From: Zoogloeaceae bacterium G21618-S1
GTDB taxonomy: Bacteria > Pseudomonadota > Gammaproteobacteria > Burkholderiales > Rhodocyclaceae
NCBI GenBank assembly: GCA_027214125.1
Contig: JAPWHF010000002.1
Span: 310,001 to 374,000 of the forward strand
Direction of reading: 5' to 3'
DNA length: 64,000 bases
Position numbers and translations under genes: made by a program. Positions 16,594 through 24,978 of this stretch are shown in pieces (positions within the stretch are counted from its first letter, which is position 1; every line of letters begins with the position of its first letter). The notes under the pieces are model-generated. The model searched no databases. It saw only the letters and a program-made list of their open reading frames with translations, and was not told where the DNA came from.

Positions 16594-18128
16594 TCCTTTG
16601 CCTCAAAAGCGGCGTCAATCGCGTGCCCGATCTGCCGGTGGTTCTCCTCAAGAAACGCCACCGCAAGCTTGCGAGCTTCAGCCTTGTCATCCCCGGGAAC
16701 AGCAATGACGAGATGCGCACCATCATCCCGACCCAGACTCAATCGACGCAAGGCAATACGGAAGGTGGCGAGATAATCGTTACCTTCAACATGCTCACCA
16801 ATCCGATACCAATGCCAGATATTGACCGGACCGGACGGGCCAATCAGCCGCGCATAGTTTGTTGGTCCGATCGGCATGCCATCGTCACCCTCTTCGACAA
16901 TCCGCCAGGTCTTTCTCTCGGGCCGAAGCTGATTCGACCAGGCCACCATCTCGTGTCCCGGCGCCTGATCCGCATACAGCGCAACGTACAGGCTCACGAC
17001 ATCACTGTCTCGACGATAGACCGTGCCAGACTCCCCGCGAGCGCCGTGGTAGTCGGGGCGAAATACCTGAGCATCAGGATCGACGCGCCAGCCTGTGGCG
17101 AGTTCCGGTGCGCTCATGCTGAGTTGAACGTTGCTATTGGTGGGGCGAACCATGGTGCCAGCCCAAGCGGTCGTGGCAAGCAGCAGAGCGACCACGACCA
17201 CGCCCGGCACAACAGCCGTTCGTGGGGCCCCGGCCTCACCCTTCCAGGTTTGAAGTTGCTGAACCTCATCCGGATCGACCCAACGATTGCCAATCCAGAA
17301 CATGAGCACGATCACAACACCAAAAAACACCCAGCCGTAAATCAGGTGATCAACCCCCACAGCAAGTTCGTTATTGCTGAGATACCCGATCAACACAATC
17401 ATGTAGGCGCGAAACCAATTGGCGATAACCGGCACGAGCAGCGCAACCACGATAAACATGGCTCGCTTGATCAAACTGCGATAGCTAAGGTAAGCGTAGA
17501 GCGTGCCGACCATGAACGACGCAATCAGATAACGAATGCCGCTGCAGGCCTCTACGACCGACCAACGGCCGTTTGGCACAACAAAATAGTGTCCTTCCTG
17601 GAACACAGGCACGCCCGTCAGACGCAATGCGCGAACGGTAAATTCGGCCGTGTAATCCATCATTGTCGGCACCAGGAAATCCCCCGCCGGCGCCATGAAA
17701 AACAGGAACAGCATGGGGAATGCGATTACACAAAAAAACCGGTGCCCAACGCACAGCCAGACCAGCAGCACAAGAACAGCAGTGGCTGCCAAATGCTCAA
17801 CACTTGCAATACTGAATGCGACCCCGGCACACCAAATCACAATGGCCACAACCAGCGGCAACAGCATCGACCAGGCGGGCTGCGGTGCGACAGCGTTCAA
17901 TGGCCCCCGACGCGTCCAGATCAGGTACGCCGAAATCGGCAACACCACCATGCCATGTGCAAAGGTGCCCGACCGCATCCACAGTTCCGCCATATCGCGA
18001 AAGCTCGGCCAGAACGCGACCACCCACCCCAGCAGCAGGGCCAATAGCATTCCAAGGTTGTGCGCAAGCATCCCGCGCCCACTCGGTTCTTTCTCGTTTG
18101 CTTCGATACGAATGGAATCGGTCGTCAT
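16590..18128 (-). CDS. xrtA: Exosortase A fused to an EpsI domain
   Basis: A 512-residue inner-membrane transpeptidase-like protease that recognises C-terminal PEP-CTERM sorting signals, cleaves them and is thought to attach the protein to a surface carrier. About eight hydrophobic helices carry the proposed catalytic residues Cys195 (in VVEACSGIRY), Arg240 (NWFRAYM) and His261 (VDHLIYG). The last roughly 190 residues, after a further helix, form the periplasmic EpsI-type domain, which in many genomes is a separate gene. The ATG at 18128 was preferred because it lies 8 nt after the upstream stop; a start at 18182 would overlap that gene by 46 nt. Its 3' end overlaps the stp2-type glycosyltransferase. 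No PEP-CTERM substrate gene was seen in the window. Confidence 0.95.
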   Translation of the reverse strand: MTTDSIRIEANEKEPSGRGMLAHNLGMLLALLLGWVVAFWPSFRDMAELWMRSGTFAHGMVVLPISAYLIWTRRGPLNAVAPQPAWSMLLPLVVAIVIWCAGVAFSIASVEHLAATAVLVLLVWLCVGHRFFCVIAFPMLFLFFMAPAGDFLVPTMMDYTAEFTVRALRLTGVPVFQEGHYFVVPNGRWSVVEACSGIRYLIASFMVGTLYAYLSYRSLIKRAMFIVVALLVPVIANWFRAYMIVLIGYLSNNELAVGVDHLIYGWVFFGVVIVLMFWIGNRWVDPDEVQQLQTWKGEAGAPRTAVVPGVVVVALLLATTAWAGTMVRPTNSNVQLSMSAPELATGWRVDPDAQVFRPDYHGARGESGTVYRRDSDVVSLYVALYADQAPGHEMVAWSNQLRPERKTWRIVEEGDDGMPIGPTNYARLIGPSGPVNIWHWYRIGEHVEGNDYLATFRIALRRLSLGRDDGAHLVIAVPGDDKAEARKLAVAFLEENHRQIGHAIDAAFEAKD

Positions 18129-18136
18129 TGTTTTCG

Positions 18137-19333
18137 TCAAGCGGTCAAACACTGGGAGACGGCGGATAGATGGGCTGGCCATGCATACGCACTCAAGATC
18201 AAATCACGTGCTCGCAGCCCCATGTCGCTGGCCTTTGGCTCAAGACAGCGCTCAATGGCCACCACATAGTCGTCCGGCGTTTCGGCCTCCTCATGCGTCT
18301 GGCCGACCATTCCGCGCAAGCCAGTAGCGGACGCATTGGAGACAACAACCGGCCGGGCCATCGCCATGGCCTCCAGCACCTTGTTCTGAATGCCTCTGGC
18401 CACACGCAGCGGAGCCACGACCACATCGGCATGATGCACATAGGGCCTGACATCTGGCACGGTGCCGGTGACATGAACATTTTCGAGCGCTTCGAGCGCT
18501 CTCACCGACGGTGCCGGGTTCATCCCGACAATGTGAAAGTGTGCGAGGGGATGGCGCACTCGAACGAGCGGCAGCACTTCGTTGGCAAACCAGCAAGCCG
18601 CGTCAATATTGGGCCAGTAGTCCATGGCGCCAGCGAACACCAGATGAGGGCCCGCTTCTTCATATGGAGAAGCCCCCCCATTTACCGGGGAAAAGAACTC
18701 CGCATCCACACCGTTCTCAACCACCATTGTTTTAGCGCCCAGCTGCGGAACACCTTGCAAGAAGAGATCCGTTTCCGCGCGAGTGACAAAACTGACGTGA
18801 TCTGCCCGCGCGGCCCAGCGCTGCTCAAAACGCTCGAGCAAACGCCCTTCCCTGCGGTACAACCATGACATCGGCCACCGGCGAGACGCGCTGTATTGGG
18901 TCCATTTGGCCGAATCAACATCACAAAAATCGATGAAGCTGCAGTCGAGACGAACACCTTCCAGATACTGCGCCATGGCACCGCTGAAGACCACGGCCTG
19001 CTGAATACCCCGGGTCTTCACCGTATCGCGCACCCAGCTCGACAACGCACGATCACGATAATAAGGAATGGTGAGCGCTTCACCGCTGAGCAAGCCAGTC
19101 AAGCTCTTGACGCGCCCGAGCAGCGGATTGAGCCGCCCCACATGCGCCGAGGCACACCACTGATCCAGCGCCGGCACATGCTGCCAGTCATCAGCATGAT
19201 CAACAAATGTCCCAAGGTGCACCTCGAAATGCTCTGCGAGATGCTTGAGCAGGTGAAACGACCGCAACTTGTCGCCCTTGTTGGGCGGATACGGAATGCG
19301 ATGGACCAGATAGAGCAGCGGCGGCTTGTCCAT
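18137..19333 (-). CDS. PEP-CTERM/XrtA system-associated glycosyltransferase (stp1-type)
   Basis: A 398-residue GT-B enzyme. Its beginning, LLYLVHRIPYPPNKGDKLRS, is the signature of the exosortase-associated stp1 glycosyltransferases. The C-terminal half includes VENGVDAEFFSP, FAGAMDYWPNIDA and VAPLRVARGIQNKVLEAMAM, with the conserved Glu of the donor site. The ATG at 19333 sits 2 nt after the FemAB stop; extending to 19402 would overlap that gene. xrtA begins 8 nt downstream. The product likely adds a sugar to the EPS intermediate. Confidence 0.9.
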   Translation of the reverse strand: MDKPPLLYLVHRIPYPPNKGDKLRSFHLLKHLAEHFEVHLGTFVDHADDWQHVPALDQWCASAHVGRLNPLLGRVKSLTGLLSGEALTIPYYRDRALSSWVRDTVKTRGIQQAVVFSGAMAQYLEGVRLDCSFIDFCDVDSAKWTQYSASRRWPMSWLYRREGRLLERFEQRWAARADHVSFVTRAETDLFLQGVPQLGAKTMVVENGVDAEFFSPVNGGASPYEEAGPHLVFAGAMDYWPNIDAACWFANEVLPLVRVRHPLAHFHIVGMNPAPSVRALEALENVHVTGTVPDVRPYVHHADVVVAPLRVARGIQNKVLEAMAMARPVVVSNASATGLRGMVGQTHEEAETPDDYVVAIERCLEPKASDMGLRARDLILSAYAWPAHLSAVSQCLTA

Positions 19334-19335
19334 GC

Positions 19336-20373
19336 TCAGCCCAGGTTCCGCACGATGTACGGGCCAAGCGCATTGGCCACTGGCAGTGGCAGGCGCTTCC
19401 ACATTGCAATGAACGCGCGGTACTTGGGATTCATGGGATTGTTTTGCGGAATCGCGTCGCGTTTGTACAACCGATACTCGTAGGACAAAGGCTGCGGCTC
19501 AAACCCCCAGTTCTTCTTGAAACTGTAGGGGCCAGTGCCGATCTTGCTACGCCCGTAATCAAAAAGACGCGCGCCGCGACCACAGGCTTGCTGCATCAGT
19601 GCCCAGTATTTGAAATCGTTGGCCGCCAATCCCCGCGCGGCAAGGTCGTCACCAGCGTAATACGGCAGGACTTCGTCCCGAAAATAGAAGCTCAGTACGC
19701 TCGACAGCGTCTTGCCCTCCGGGCTCGTCACCGTGAGAACTTCGCAATGTTCGCCGAAGCACTCTTGCAGTGAGGCAAAAAAGCGCTTGGGCAATGCCGG
19801 CGTACCATGGCGCCGAACATTGTCGGCATACAGTGCGAAAAAGCGATCTACATCCGGGTCGATGTGACTGACCAAGCCGTTCTTGATGCCCTTGCGCACC
19901 ATTGCCCGCTGTTTGCGCGGCACGGCGGCCAGGTTCGCCTCGACGTCCGGGTCAAGCGCCTTACGGAAGGTGACATACAGATCCTGCCGCGGCCAGTCGG
20001 TGTGGCGGGCAACAAGATTTCGGTATTCGAGATGCTGAACACCCCGCGCCAGAGCAATGCGCTCGGCCTCGGCTTCCAGCAAAGGCACCGCAGCCGCCTC
20101 GCCAACGACGCCGCCGTAGACGCAAAACGGCAGCGATGTCAGTGAATGGCCAAACAAGCGACTCTGGACTTCGGCCAGCGGCAAAACAGCCACCACTTCG
20201 CCATTACGGCGCGCATACAGAAAATGCGTGCGATGGCCGAAGACGTCCTCCATCAGCCCCTGCCAGGCGGCCTGATGGAAAAACGTGGCTTCGGGGCACT
20301 TGAATACGAAGGCGTCCCACGCGGCGTGGTCGCTTTCGGTCAATTGATGAATCGTTAGATCGGGGTGTGACAT
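19336..20373 (-). CDS. FemAB-family XrtA/PEP-CTERM system-associated protein
   Basis: A 345-residue protein of the GNAT-like FemAB fold. Enzymes of this fold transfer amino acids from aminoacyl-tRNA (Fem factors) or acyl groups from CoA. Diagnostic segments are ATFFHQAAWQGL near residue 30, the acceptor-domain PFCVYGGVVGE, and LARGVQHLEYRNL. The C-terminal GNAT half ends in FKYWALMQQACGRGARLFDYGRSK, a motif typical of the exosortase-associated subgroup. It probably aminoacylates or acylates an EPS precursor or a carrier; the substrate is unknown. The gene lies 20 nt after the deacetylase and 2 nt before the stp1 glycosyltransferase. Confidence 0.88.
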   Translation of the reverse strand: MSHPDLTIHQLTESDHAAWDAFVFKCPEATFFHQAAWQGLMEDVFGHRTHFLYARRNGEVVAVLPLAEVQSRLFGHSLTSLPFCVYGGVVGEAAAVPLLEAEAERIALARGVQHLEYRNLVARHTDWPRQDLYVTFRKALDPDVEANLAAVPRKQRAMVRKGIKNGLVSHIDPDVDRFFALYADNVRRHGTPALPKRFFASLQECFGEHCEVLTVTSPEGKTLSSVLSFYFRDEVLPYYAGDDLAARGLAANDFKYWALMQQACGRGARLFDYGRSKIGTGPYSFKKNWGFEPQPLSYEYRLYKRDAIPQNNPMNPKYRAFIAMWKRLPLPVANALGPYIVRNLG

Positions 20374-20393
20374 GACATTCCGTGATCGAGGGT

Positions 20394-21227
20394 TTACGCC
20401 GCGTCGAGGAAGACCTCGTCCATGCGTCCCCAGGAAAAATCGGACATCAACTGGCGCAGTCTGCCCTCGGTACGTGACAAATTGACATAGTGGCGAAAGC
20501 GGGTCTTCAAGGTCGTTCCCGGCACCACCGGCTGGCCAGGATCGACCTCCCAGGGATGAAAGTAAAACATCGCGGAACGCCGCTCTTCCTCATTGACCCG
20601 ACGGATCAACCAGCGCGAAGCCGAATAAGGCAAGAGCCGAAAATAGCCACCACCACCAGCCGGCAGATTGCGGCCAAGGTAGCGCACAGTGGTGATCGGC
20701 ATTTCGATCAGACCGCTCTCGAGCCGGTACGGAAAACGCGGTGCATTCGGCACGCCGTAATGATCGTGCTTGACCGGGTAGACGCTGGAGCTATAGAGAT
20801 AGCCAGCCTCGGCGATACGGTCATGCGCCCAGGGATTGCTCTCCCCGATCGAGAAACTCGGTGCGCGATAGCCTTTGACTTCGGTGCCGGCAATGTCCTC
20901 AAGCACCGATTTGGCAAGGCGAATATCCGCGCCGAAAGCCTCCGGCGTTTGATCGCTCGCCCGCTGATGGGCATAGCCATGACTGGCCACTTCGTGCCCT
21001 TCCATAGCGATCAGACGCACCAGATGCGGATAACGCTCGGCGATCCAGCCCAAGGTGAAAAAGGTGCCTTTGGCGCCGTATTCGTGCAGCAAGGAAAGGA
21101 TTAGATCCACATTGCGCTCAACACGACACGGGACGGTATCCCACTGCCTGCGCGGGAAATGCGGCGCGAGGGCCGACACCTGGAAGTAGTCTTCCACGTC
21201 GATGGTCAGCGCGTTGACGATACTCAT
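20394..21227 (-). CDS. XrtA system polysaccharide deacetylase
   Basis: A 277-residue NodB-type deacetylase with the DUF3473-like C-terminal extension found in exosortase A loci. The first metal-binding motif is LTIDVEDYFQV (residues 7-17), the second is HEVASHGYAHQ, and YRAPSFSIG follows. The C-terminal block contains FYFHPWEVDPGQP. It is predicted to N-deacetylate the amino sugar of the EPS, fitting the adjacent UDP-GlcNAc 2-epimerase. The ATG at 21227 overlaps the epimerase stop by 4 nt and gives the conserved N-terminus; longer starts enter the epimerase gene. Confidence 0.92.
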   Translation of the reverse strand: MSIVNALTIDVEDYFQVSALAPHFPRRQWDTVPCRVERNVDLILSLLHEYGAKGTFFTLGWIAERYPHLVRLIAMEGHEVASHGYAHQRASDQTPEAFGADIRLAKSVLEDIAGTEVKGYRAPSFSIGESNPWAHDRIAEAGYLYSSSVYPVKHDHYGVPNAPRFPYRLESGLIEMPITTVRYLGRNLPAGGGGYFRLLPYSASRWLIRRVNEEERRSAMFYFHPWEVDPGQPVVPGTTLKTRFRHYVNLSRTEGRLRQLMSDFSWGRMDEVFLDAA

Positions 21228-22387
21228 GCGGGCAACCCGGCCACCGCCTGCGCTTCGCGCTCGGTCAACCAAGCGGACAAATGCGCCGCAATACGCTCTG
21301 CCGCGCATCCGTCCCAACCTTCAGGAATCCGGCCGCCCTTCCCGCCACCGGCGAGAATGGCATCAACGCCATCGATGATCGCGTTTGCGTCACCTGCGAC
21401 GATGGTATTGGTACCTTCGGTGACCGTAATCGGACGTTCGGTGCTTTCCCGCATGGTCAGACACGGCACGCCGAGCGCGGTTGTTTCTTCCTGAATTCCA
21501 CCAGAGTCCGTCAAGACAAGGCGCGCGCTGGCCATCAGGCCCAGCATTTCGAGATAGCCCTGCGGCGGCAGCACGAGAAACCCGGGCGCCTCCAGCAGTG
21601 AAGCCAAACCATGCGCCTCGATGTTCTTGCGGGTTCGGGGGTGCAGCGCGAACACCAGCGGCAGCTTCTGACTGACCACATGCAGGGTTTCAATCAGGCG
21701 GCGCAACATCGCCGGATCGTCCACATTGGACGGCCGGTGCAAGGTCACCACAGCAAACCCGGCGCTGATGCGCTGCGGATCCAGCCCGGCCTGCGCCAAC
21801 AAGGCCTCGGGCGCAACGGCCTTCTTCTGATTGGCCATCAAGGTGTCGATCATGACATTACCGACGAACACGGCCCGTGCAGGATCAATCCCCTCGCGTG
21901 CCAGGTTGTCATGCGCTGAACGCTCGGTGGTGTAGAGAATGTCGGAAATCTGGTCGGTCAAGACACGGTTGACCTCTTCGGGCATGCGACGATCGCCACT
22001 GCGCAACCCGGCCTCGACATGGATCACCGGCACATGCCGCTTGGCGGCTACGAGTGCGCAGGCAAGCGTCGAATTTACATCGCCCACCACCAGCACGGCG
22101 CGCGCACCGTGGGCCTCGATCACCGGCTCGAATCGCTTCATCACCTCAGCGGTTTGCACCGCATGCGAGGCCGAGCCAACTTCCAGGTTGATGTCCGCGC
22201 GGGGCAGCTCCAGATCGGTGAACAATCGATCATTCATCGCGGCATCGTAGTGTTGACCGGTATGCACCAATAACGTCGGAATTGCCGGTGAATGCGCAGC
22301 AAAGGCGCGCATGATTGGCGCCATTTTCATGTAATTGGGGCGAGCGCCAACGATGCAGATCACGGGAGCGACAACAGACTGGGTCAT
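21224..22387 (-). CDS. wecB: UDP-N-acetylglucosamine 2-epimerase (non-hydrolysing)
   Basis: A 387-residue cytoplasmic enzyme interconverting UDP-GlcNAc and UDP-ManNAc. Motifs include GARPNYMKMAP at the N-terminus, VVGDVNSTLA, HVEAGLRSGDRRMPEE and the C-terminal LTDSGGIQEE, all typical of WecB/MnaA. It probably supplies ManNAc-type donor sugar for the EPS. The gene overlaps its neighbours on both sides by 4 nt (22384-22387 and 21224-21227), so it is translated as part of the operon. No WecC-type dehydrogenase is adjacent, so the product may be used directly as ManNAc or processed by enzymes encoded elsewhere. Confidence 0.94.
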   Translation of the reverse strand: MTQSVVAPVICIVGARPNYMKMAPIMRAFAAHSPAIPTLLVHTGQHYDAAMNDRLFTDLELPRADINLEVGSASHAVQTAEVMKRFEPVIEAHGARAVLVVGDVNSTLACALVAAKRHVPVIHVEAGLRSGDRRMPEEVNRVLTDQISDILYTTERSAHDNLAREGIDPARAVFVGNVMIDTLMANQKKAVAPEALLAQAGLDPQRISAGFAVVTLHRPSNVDDPAMLRRLIETLHVVSQKLPLVFALHPRTRKNIEAHGLASLLEAPGFLVLPPQGYLEMLGLMASARLVLTDSGGIQEETTALGVPCLTMRESTERPITVTEGTNTIVAGDANAIIDGVDAILAGGGKGGRIPEGWDGCAAERIAAHLSAWLTEREAQAVAGLPA

Positions 22388-23463
22388 TTGGCGGCTTCGT
22401 CCTTGTCATTGTGCTCAGTCGAGGCCGAGACGATCTGGCTCATCAGCGCCAGCGTAGTGGACATCGTCCGCTCCAGTTGCGCCAGACGCGCCTCGATTCG
22501 TGCGGCATCAAACCCGGCCGCCAGTTGGGCGAACTGCTGGGCGACCGCCGGATCGACGTTCAGCTTGTCCATATCAAACGAAGGCAGCGCAGCCGGTGCG
22601 GCAACGCTGGACAGCGGCGCGAGTCGCGCCGTGCCGCTGCCCCGGCCACTGCGCTGCTCTTCTTTCATTTCAGCCAGGACTTCGTCCACCTCGGACTCAC
22701 CCAGCGAGCGTTTCTCGAGCAGGAAACCCGCCAGCATCAGCCGGTCGCACAAGGTATTGATTCGGCGGGGCACGCCGCCCGATGCCCGAAAAATCGAGGG
22801 AAAAATCGCATCATCGAAATGCGGGTCGTCTTTCCAGCCGACATGCTTCAAGCGGTGCTCGACATACGCCCGGGTTTCTTCCATGTCCAGCGGACCGAGA
22901 TGGTAGGACGCAATCACCCGCTGGCGAAGCTGCTGCATCTCCGGACTCTGCATGATGTCGCGAAATTCCGGCTGCCCCACCAGAAAGCTCTGAAGCAGCG
23001 CATGCTCTTCGAGCTGAAAATTGGACAGCATGCGAAGCTCTTCGACCGCACGCGGCGTCAGGTTCTGCGCCTCATCAACAATCAACAGTGCCCGCTTGCC
23101 AGCCGCCGTCACTGACACAAGGAAAGTCTCGATCGCGAGCAGCAAGCCAGCCTTGTCGAGGCCCTTGCTTGGCACCCCAAAAGCGGCCGCCACCAATTGC
23201 AGAATGTCGTTCGCGTCGATTTGCGTGCTGACCAACTGCGCCGCCACCACTTTGTTCGAATCGAGCTTTTGCAGCAGGCTGCGCACCAAGGTGGTCTTGC
23301 CAGCACCGATCTCGCCGGTGATAACGATAAAGCCTTCGTTCTGATGCAGACCATATTCCAGATAGGCCATGGCGCGGCGGTGGCCGCGGCTGCCGTAAAA
23401 GAAGGCGGGGTCAGGATTGAGCTGAAACGGTTTCCCGCTCAGCCGGTAGAAATTCTCATACAT
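22384..23463 (-). CDS. XrtA-associated secretion ATPase (AAA/ExeA-like)
   Basis: A 359-residue cytoplasmic ATPase of the ExeA/GspA-like group found in PEP-CTERM loci. The N-terminal FYRLSGKPFQLNPDP is diagnostic; the Walker A loop is GEIGAGKTTLV (50-60), the Walker B LLIVDEAQNL lies near residue 130, and a C-terminal helical lid follows. The last roughly 80 residues are predicted to be coiled and of low complexity. It is thought to energise or regulate export at the inner membrane, and it lies 3 nt after the outer-membrane beta-barrel gene. Its stop overlaps the wecB ATG. Confidence 0.92.
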   Translation of the reverse strand: MYENFYRLSGKPFQLNPDPAFFYGSRGHRRAMAYLEYGLHQNEGFIVITGEIGAGKTTLVRSLLQKLDSNKVVAAQLVSTQIDANDILQLVAAAFGVPSKGLDKAGLLLAIETFLVSVTAAGKRALLIVDEAQNLTPRAVEELRMLSNFQLEEHALLQSFLVGQPEFRDIMQSPEMQQLRQRVIASYHLGPLDMEETRAYVEHRLKHVGWKDDPHFDDAIFPSIFRASGGVPRRINTLCDRLMLAGFLLEKRSLGESEVDEVLAEMKEEQRSGRGSGTARLAPLSSVAAPAALPSFDMDKLNVDPAVAQQFAQLAAGFDAARIEARLAQLERTMSTTLALMSQIVSASTEHNDKDEAAK

Positions 23464-23466
23464 GAT

Positions 23467-24978
23467 TTAGAACCGTACGCCCAGCGTCGCTGTCAGCGCG
23501 TTTTCGGTGTAAGAAGTACTACCGTCAGACTTCTGATGACGATAGATCAGCCCCCCGGTCGATTTTGGACCGAGTTTGCTGGACACACCAAGGTTGAATG
23601 TCGTTCGCTTGCTGTCTTGCGTGGTCGCTTGCACGTTGTTGCGCCCCACCGACGCAGTAAGCGTCGAAAACGCCGACAACTTGTGATTCAGTGACACGAT
23701 CACGCCGCTGTCGCGAATCTGGTCGTTGTTGAAGAAATCATCCGTCGACGAAACAACGAGGTTCTGGGCGACCCGGCTGCGCTCGGTGCGGAAAACCGAG
23801 AACGTCAGCGAATTGCGCACGCCCGACAAGGTGAAATCCCCCCGAAGATTGCGGCTGACATACTGCGCATTGGTGATAAAGCCCAACTGCAAACCGGAAC
23901 CCGTAATACCCGACTGAGCCAACAGCGCACGAGTCGCCGCATCACGCTGGACCGGATTCGGGAACTGAGTCGCCAGGCTGTCGTAAATCAGGCGGTAGTA
24001 GTAGTCCTCAAGCGACTCCGACACCAATTCTTCAGCCGAAGTGTAGTCGCGCACATAGCTCAATCGCCAACTACTGCGGGGACCACGATGCGACACTTTG
24101 ACATCGTATCCGCGTCCGAACAGCCGCTTCTCTGTAAAGGCCGTAACCGAGGTCCGGGTGGTCGGGTACCAGTCAAAGCCAACGCCGTGCGTGCTGCCCT
24201 CTTCGGTACGGCCGGCATTGTAGTTGTTTGACTCGCGGCCGACCGACGCGCGGAGAATGAACTGAGGCGTAACGGTATAGCTCAAACCCACCCGGCCGTT
24301 CTGACGAGACGCTTCGGTATCCCCTTCGCTATAGTGCGTATCGACCTTGTCGTAGGACGCCGACCAGCCGAGCGGACCAAACGCTTCGCCATCCTGCAGT
24401 GCTCCTGAAAAGGTATCGGTTCGACGGTTGCTCACCGTACCGCTACCACCGCTGAGCCAATGGCTTTTATAGCCCAATCGCCCTTTGGCGGAATTTCCGA
24501 ATGCGAATTCGAGACGTGGCCCCAGATTGAAGGAACGCACCTCGTTGTCCTCGCTGGTATTCAAGGGGTCGTCGCCGGAACGCCCGCTGAAGAGCGACTG
24601 GTTTGTCCGGCTGACAGAAGCACCGACGTCGACAAACAGCAACTGCTCGATAGCTTCGATCTCTCCCCGGCCACGCAAGGCCAGAAAGGTCGAGTTGCGA
24701 TCATCTGAGTTGGCGTAGAGCACGTTACGCAAGGACGCATCCAGATTGCCGTTGATCCGGCCGGAGGCCCGCCGCACGCTGATGGCCGGCGACACCTCGA
24801 ACAGGAAATCACTCTTCCCGTCGGCCGACGCGTCGACATTGTCAGTGAACGTCGCCCGCGTGTTCACACTCGGCGTGATTTGTACCACCGACTGCGCCCA
24901 CGCGCCCCCCGCCAGCGTACACGCCAGCAGCGTAACGATTCGTTTCGCCACGCAGCGACAATCAGGCTGCTTTGTCAT
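23467..24978 (-). CDS. PEP-CTERM system-associated outer membrane beta-barrel protein
   Basis: From the ATG at 24978 the product has 503 residues with a Sec signal peptide (about residues 1-28, cleavage after AWA). Alternating hydrophobic/polar strands rich in Gly, Tyr, Arg and Asn run through the rest, ending in ATLGVRF with a terminal Phe, as expected for a BAM substrate. It matches the outer-membrane proteins found between the autokinase and ATPase genes in exosortase A loci, and is proposed to be the EPS export barrel or its partner. Two further in-frame ATGs at 24996 and 25008 exist. All overlap the end of the upstream kinase gene, and none has a strong Shine-Dalgarno, so the exact start is uncertain. 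Confidence 0.85.
   Translation of the reverse strand: MTKQPDCRCVAKRIVTLLACTLAGGAWAQSVVQITPSVNTRATFTDNVDASADGKSDFLFEVSPAISVRRASGRINGNLDASLRNVLYANSDDRNSTFLALRGRGEIEAIEQLLFVDVGASVSRTNQSLFSGRSGDDPLNTSEDNEVRSFNLGPRLEFAFGNSAKGRLGYKSHWLSGGSGTVSNRRTDTFSGALQDGEAFGPLGWSASYDKVDTHYSEGDTEASRQNGRVGLSYTVTPQFILRASVGRESNNYNAGRTEEGSTHGVGFDWYPTTRTSVTAFTEKRLFGRGYDVKVSHRGPRSSWRLSYVRDYTSAEELVSESLEDYYYRLIYDSLATQFPNPVQRDAATRALLAQSGITGSGLQLGFITNAQYVSRNLRGDFTLSGVRNSLTFSVFRTERSRVAQNLVVSSTDDFFNNDQIRDSGVIVSLNHKLSAFSTLTASVGRNNVQATTQDSKRTTFNLGVSSKLGPKSTGGLIYRHQKSDGSTSYTENALTATLGVRF

Noticed and set aside
16623-18047. Plus-strand 474-codon open frame opposite xrtA
   Set aside because: Very His/Arg/Asn-rich translation, exact complement of a conserved membrane protein; a shadow.
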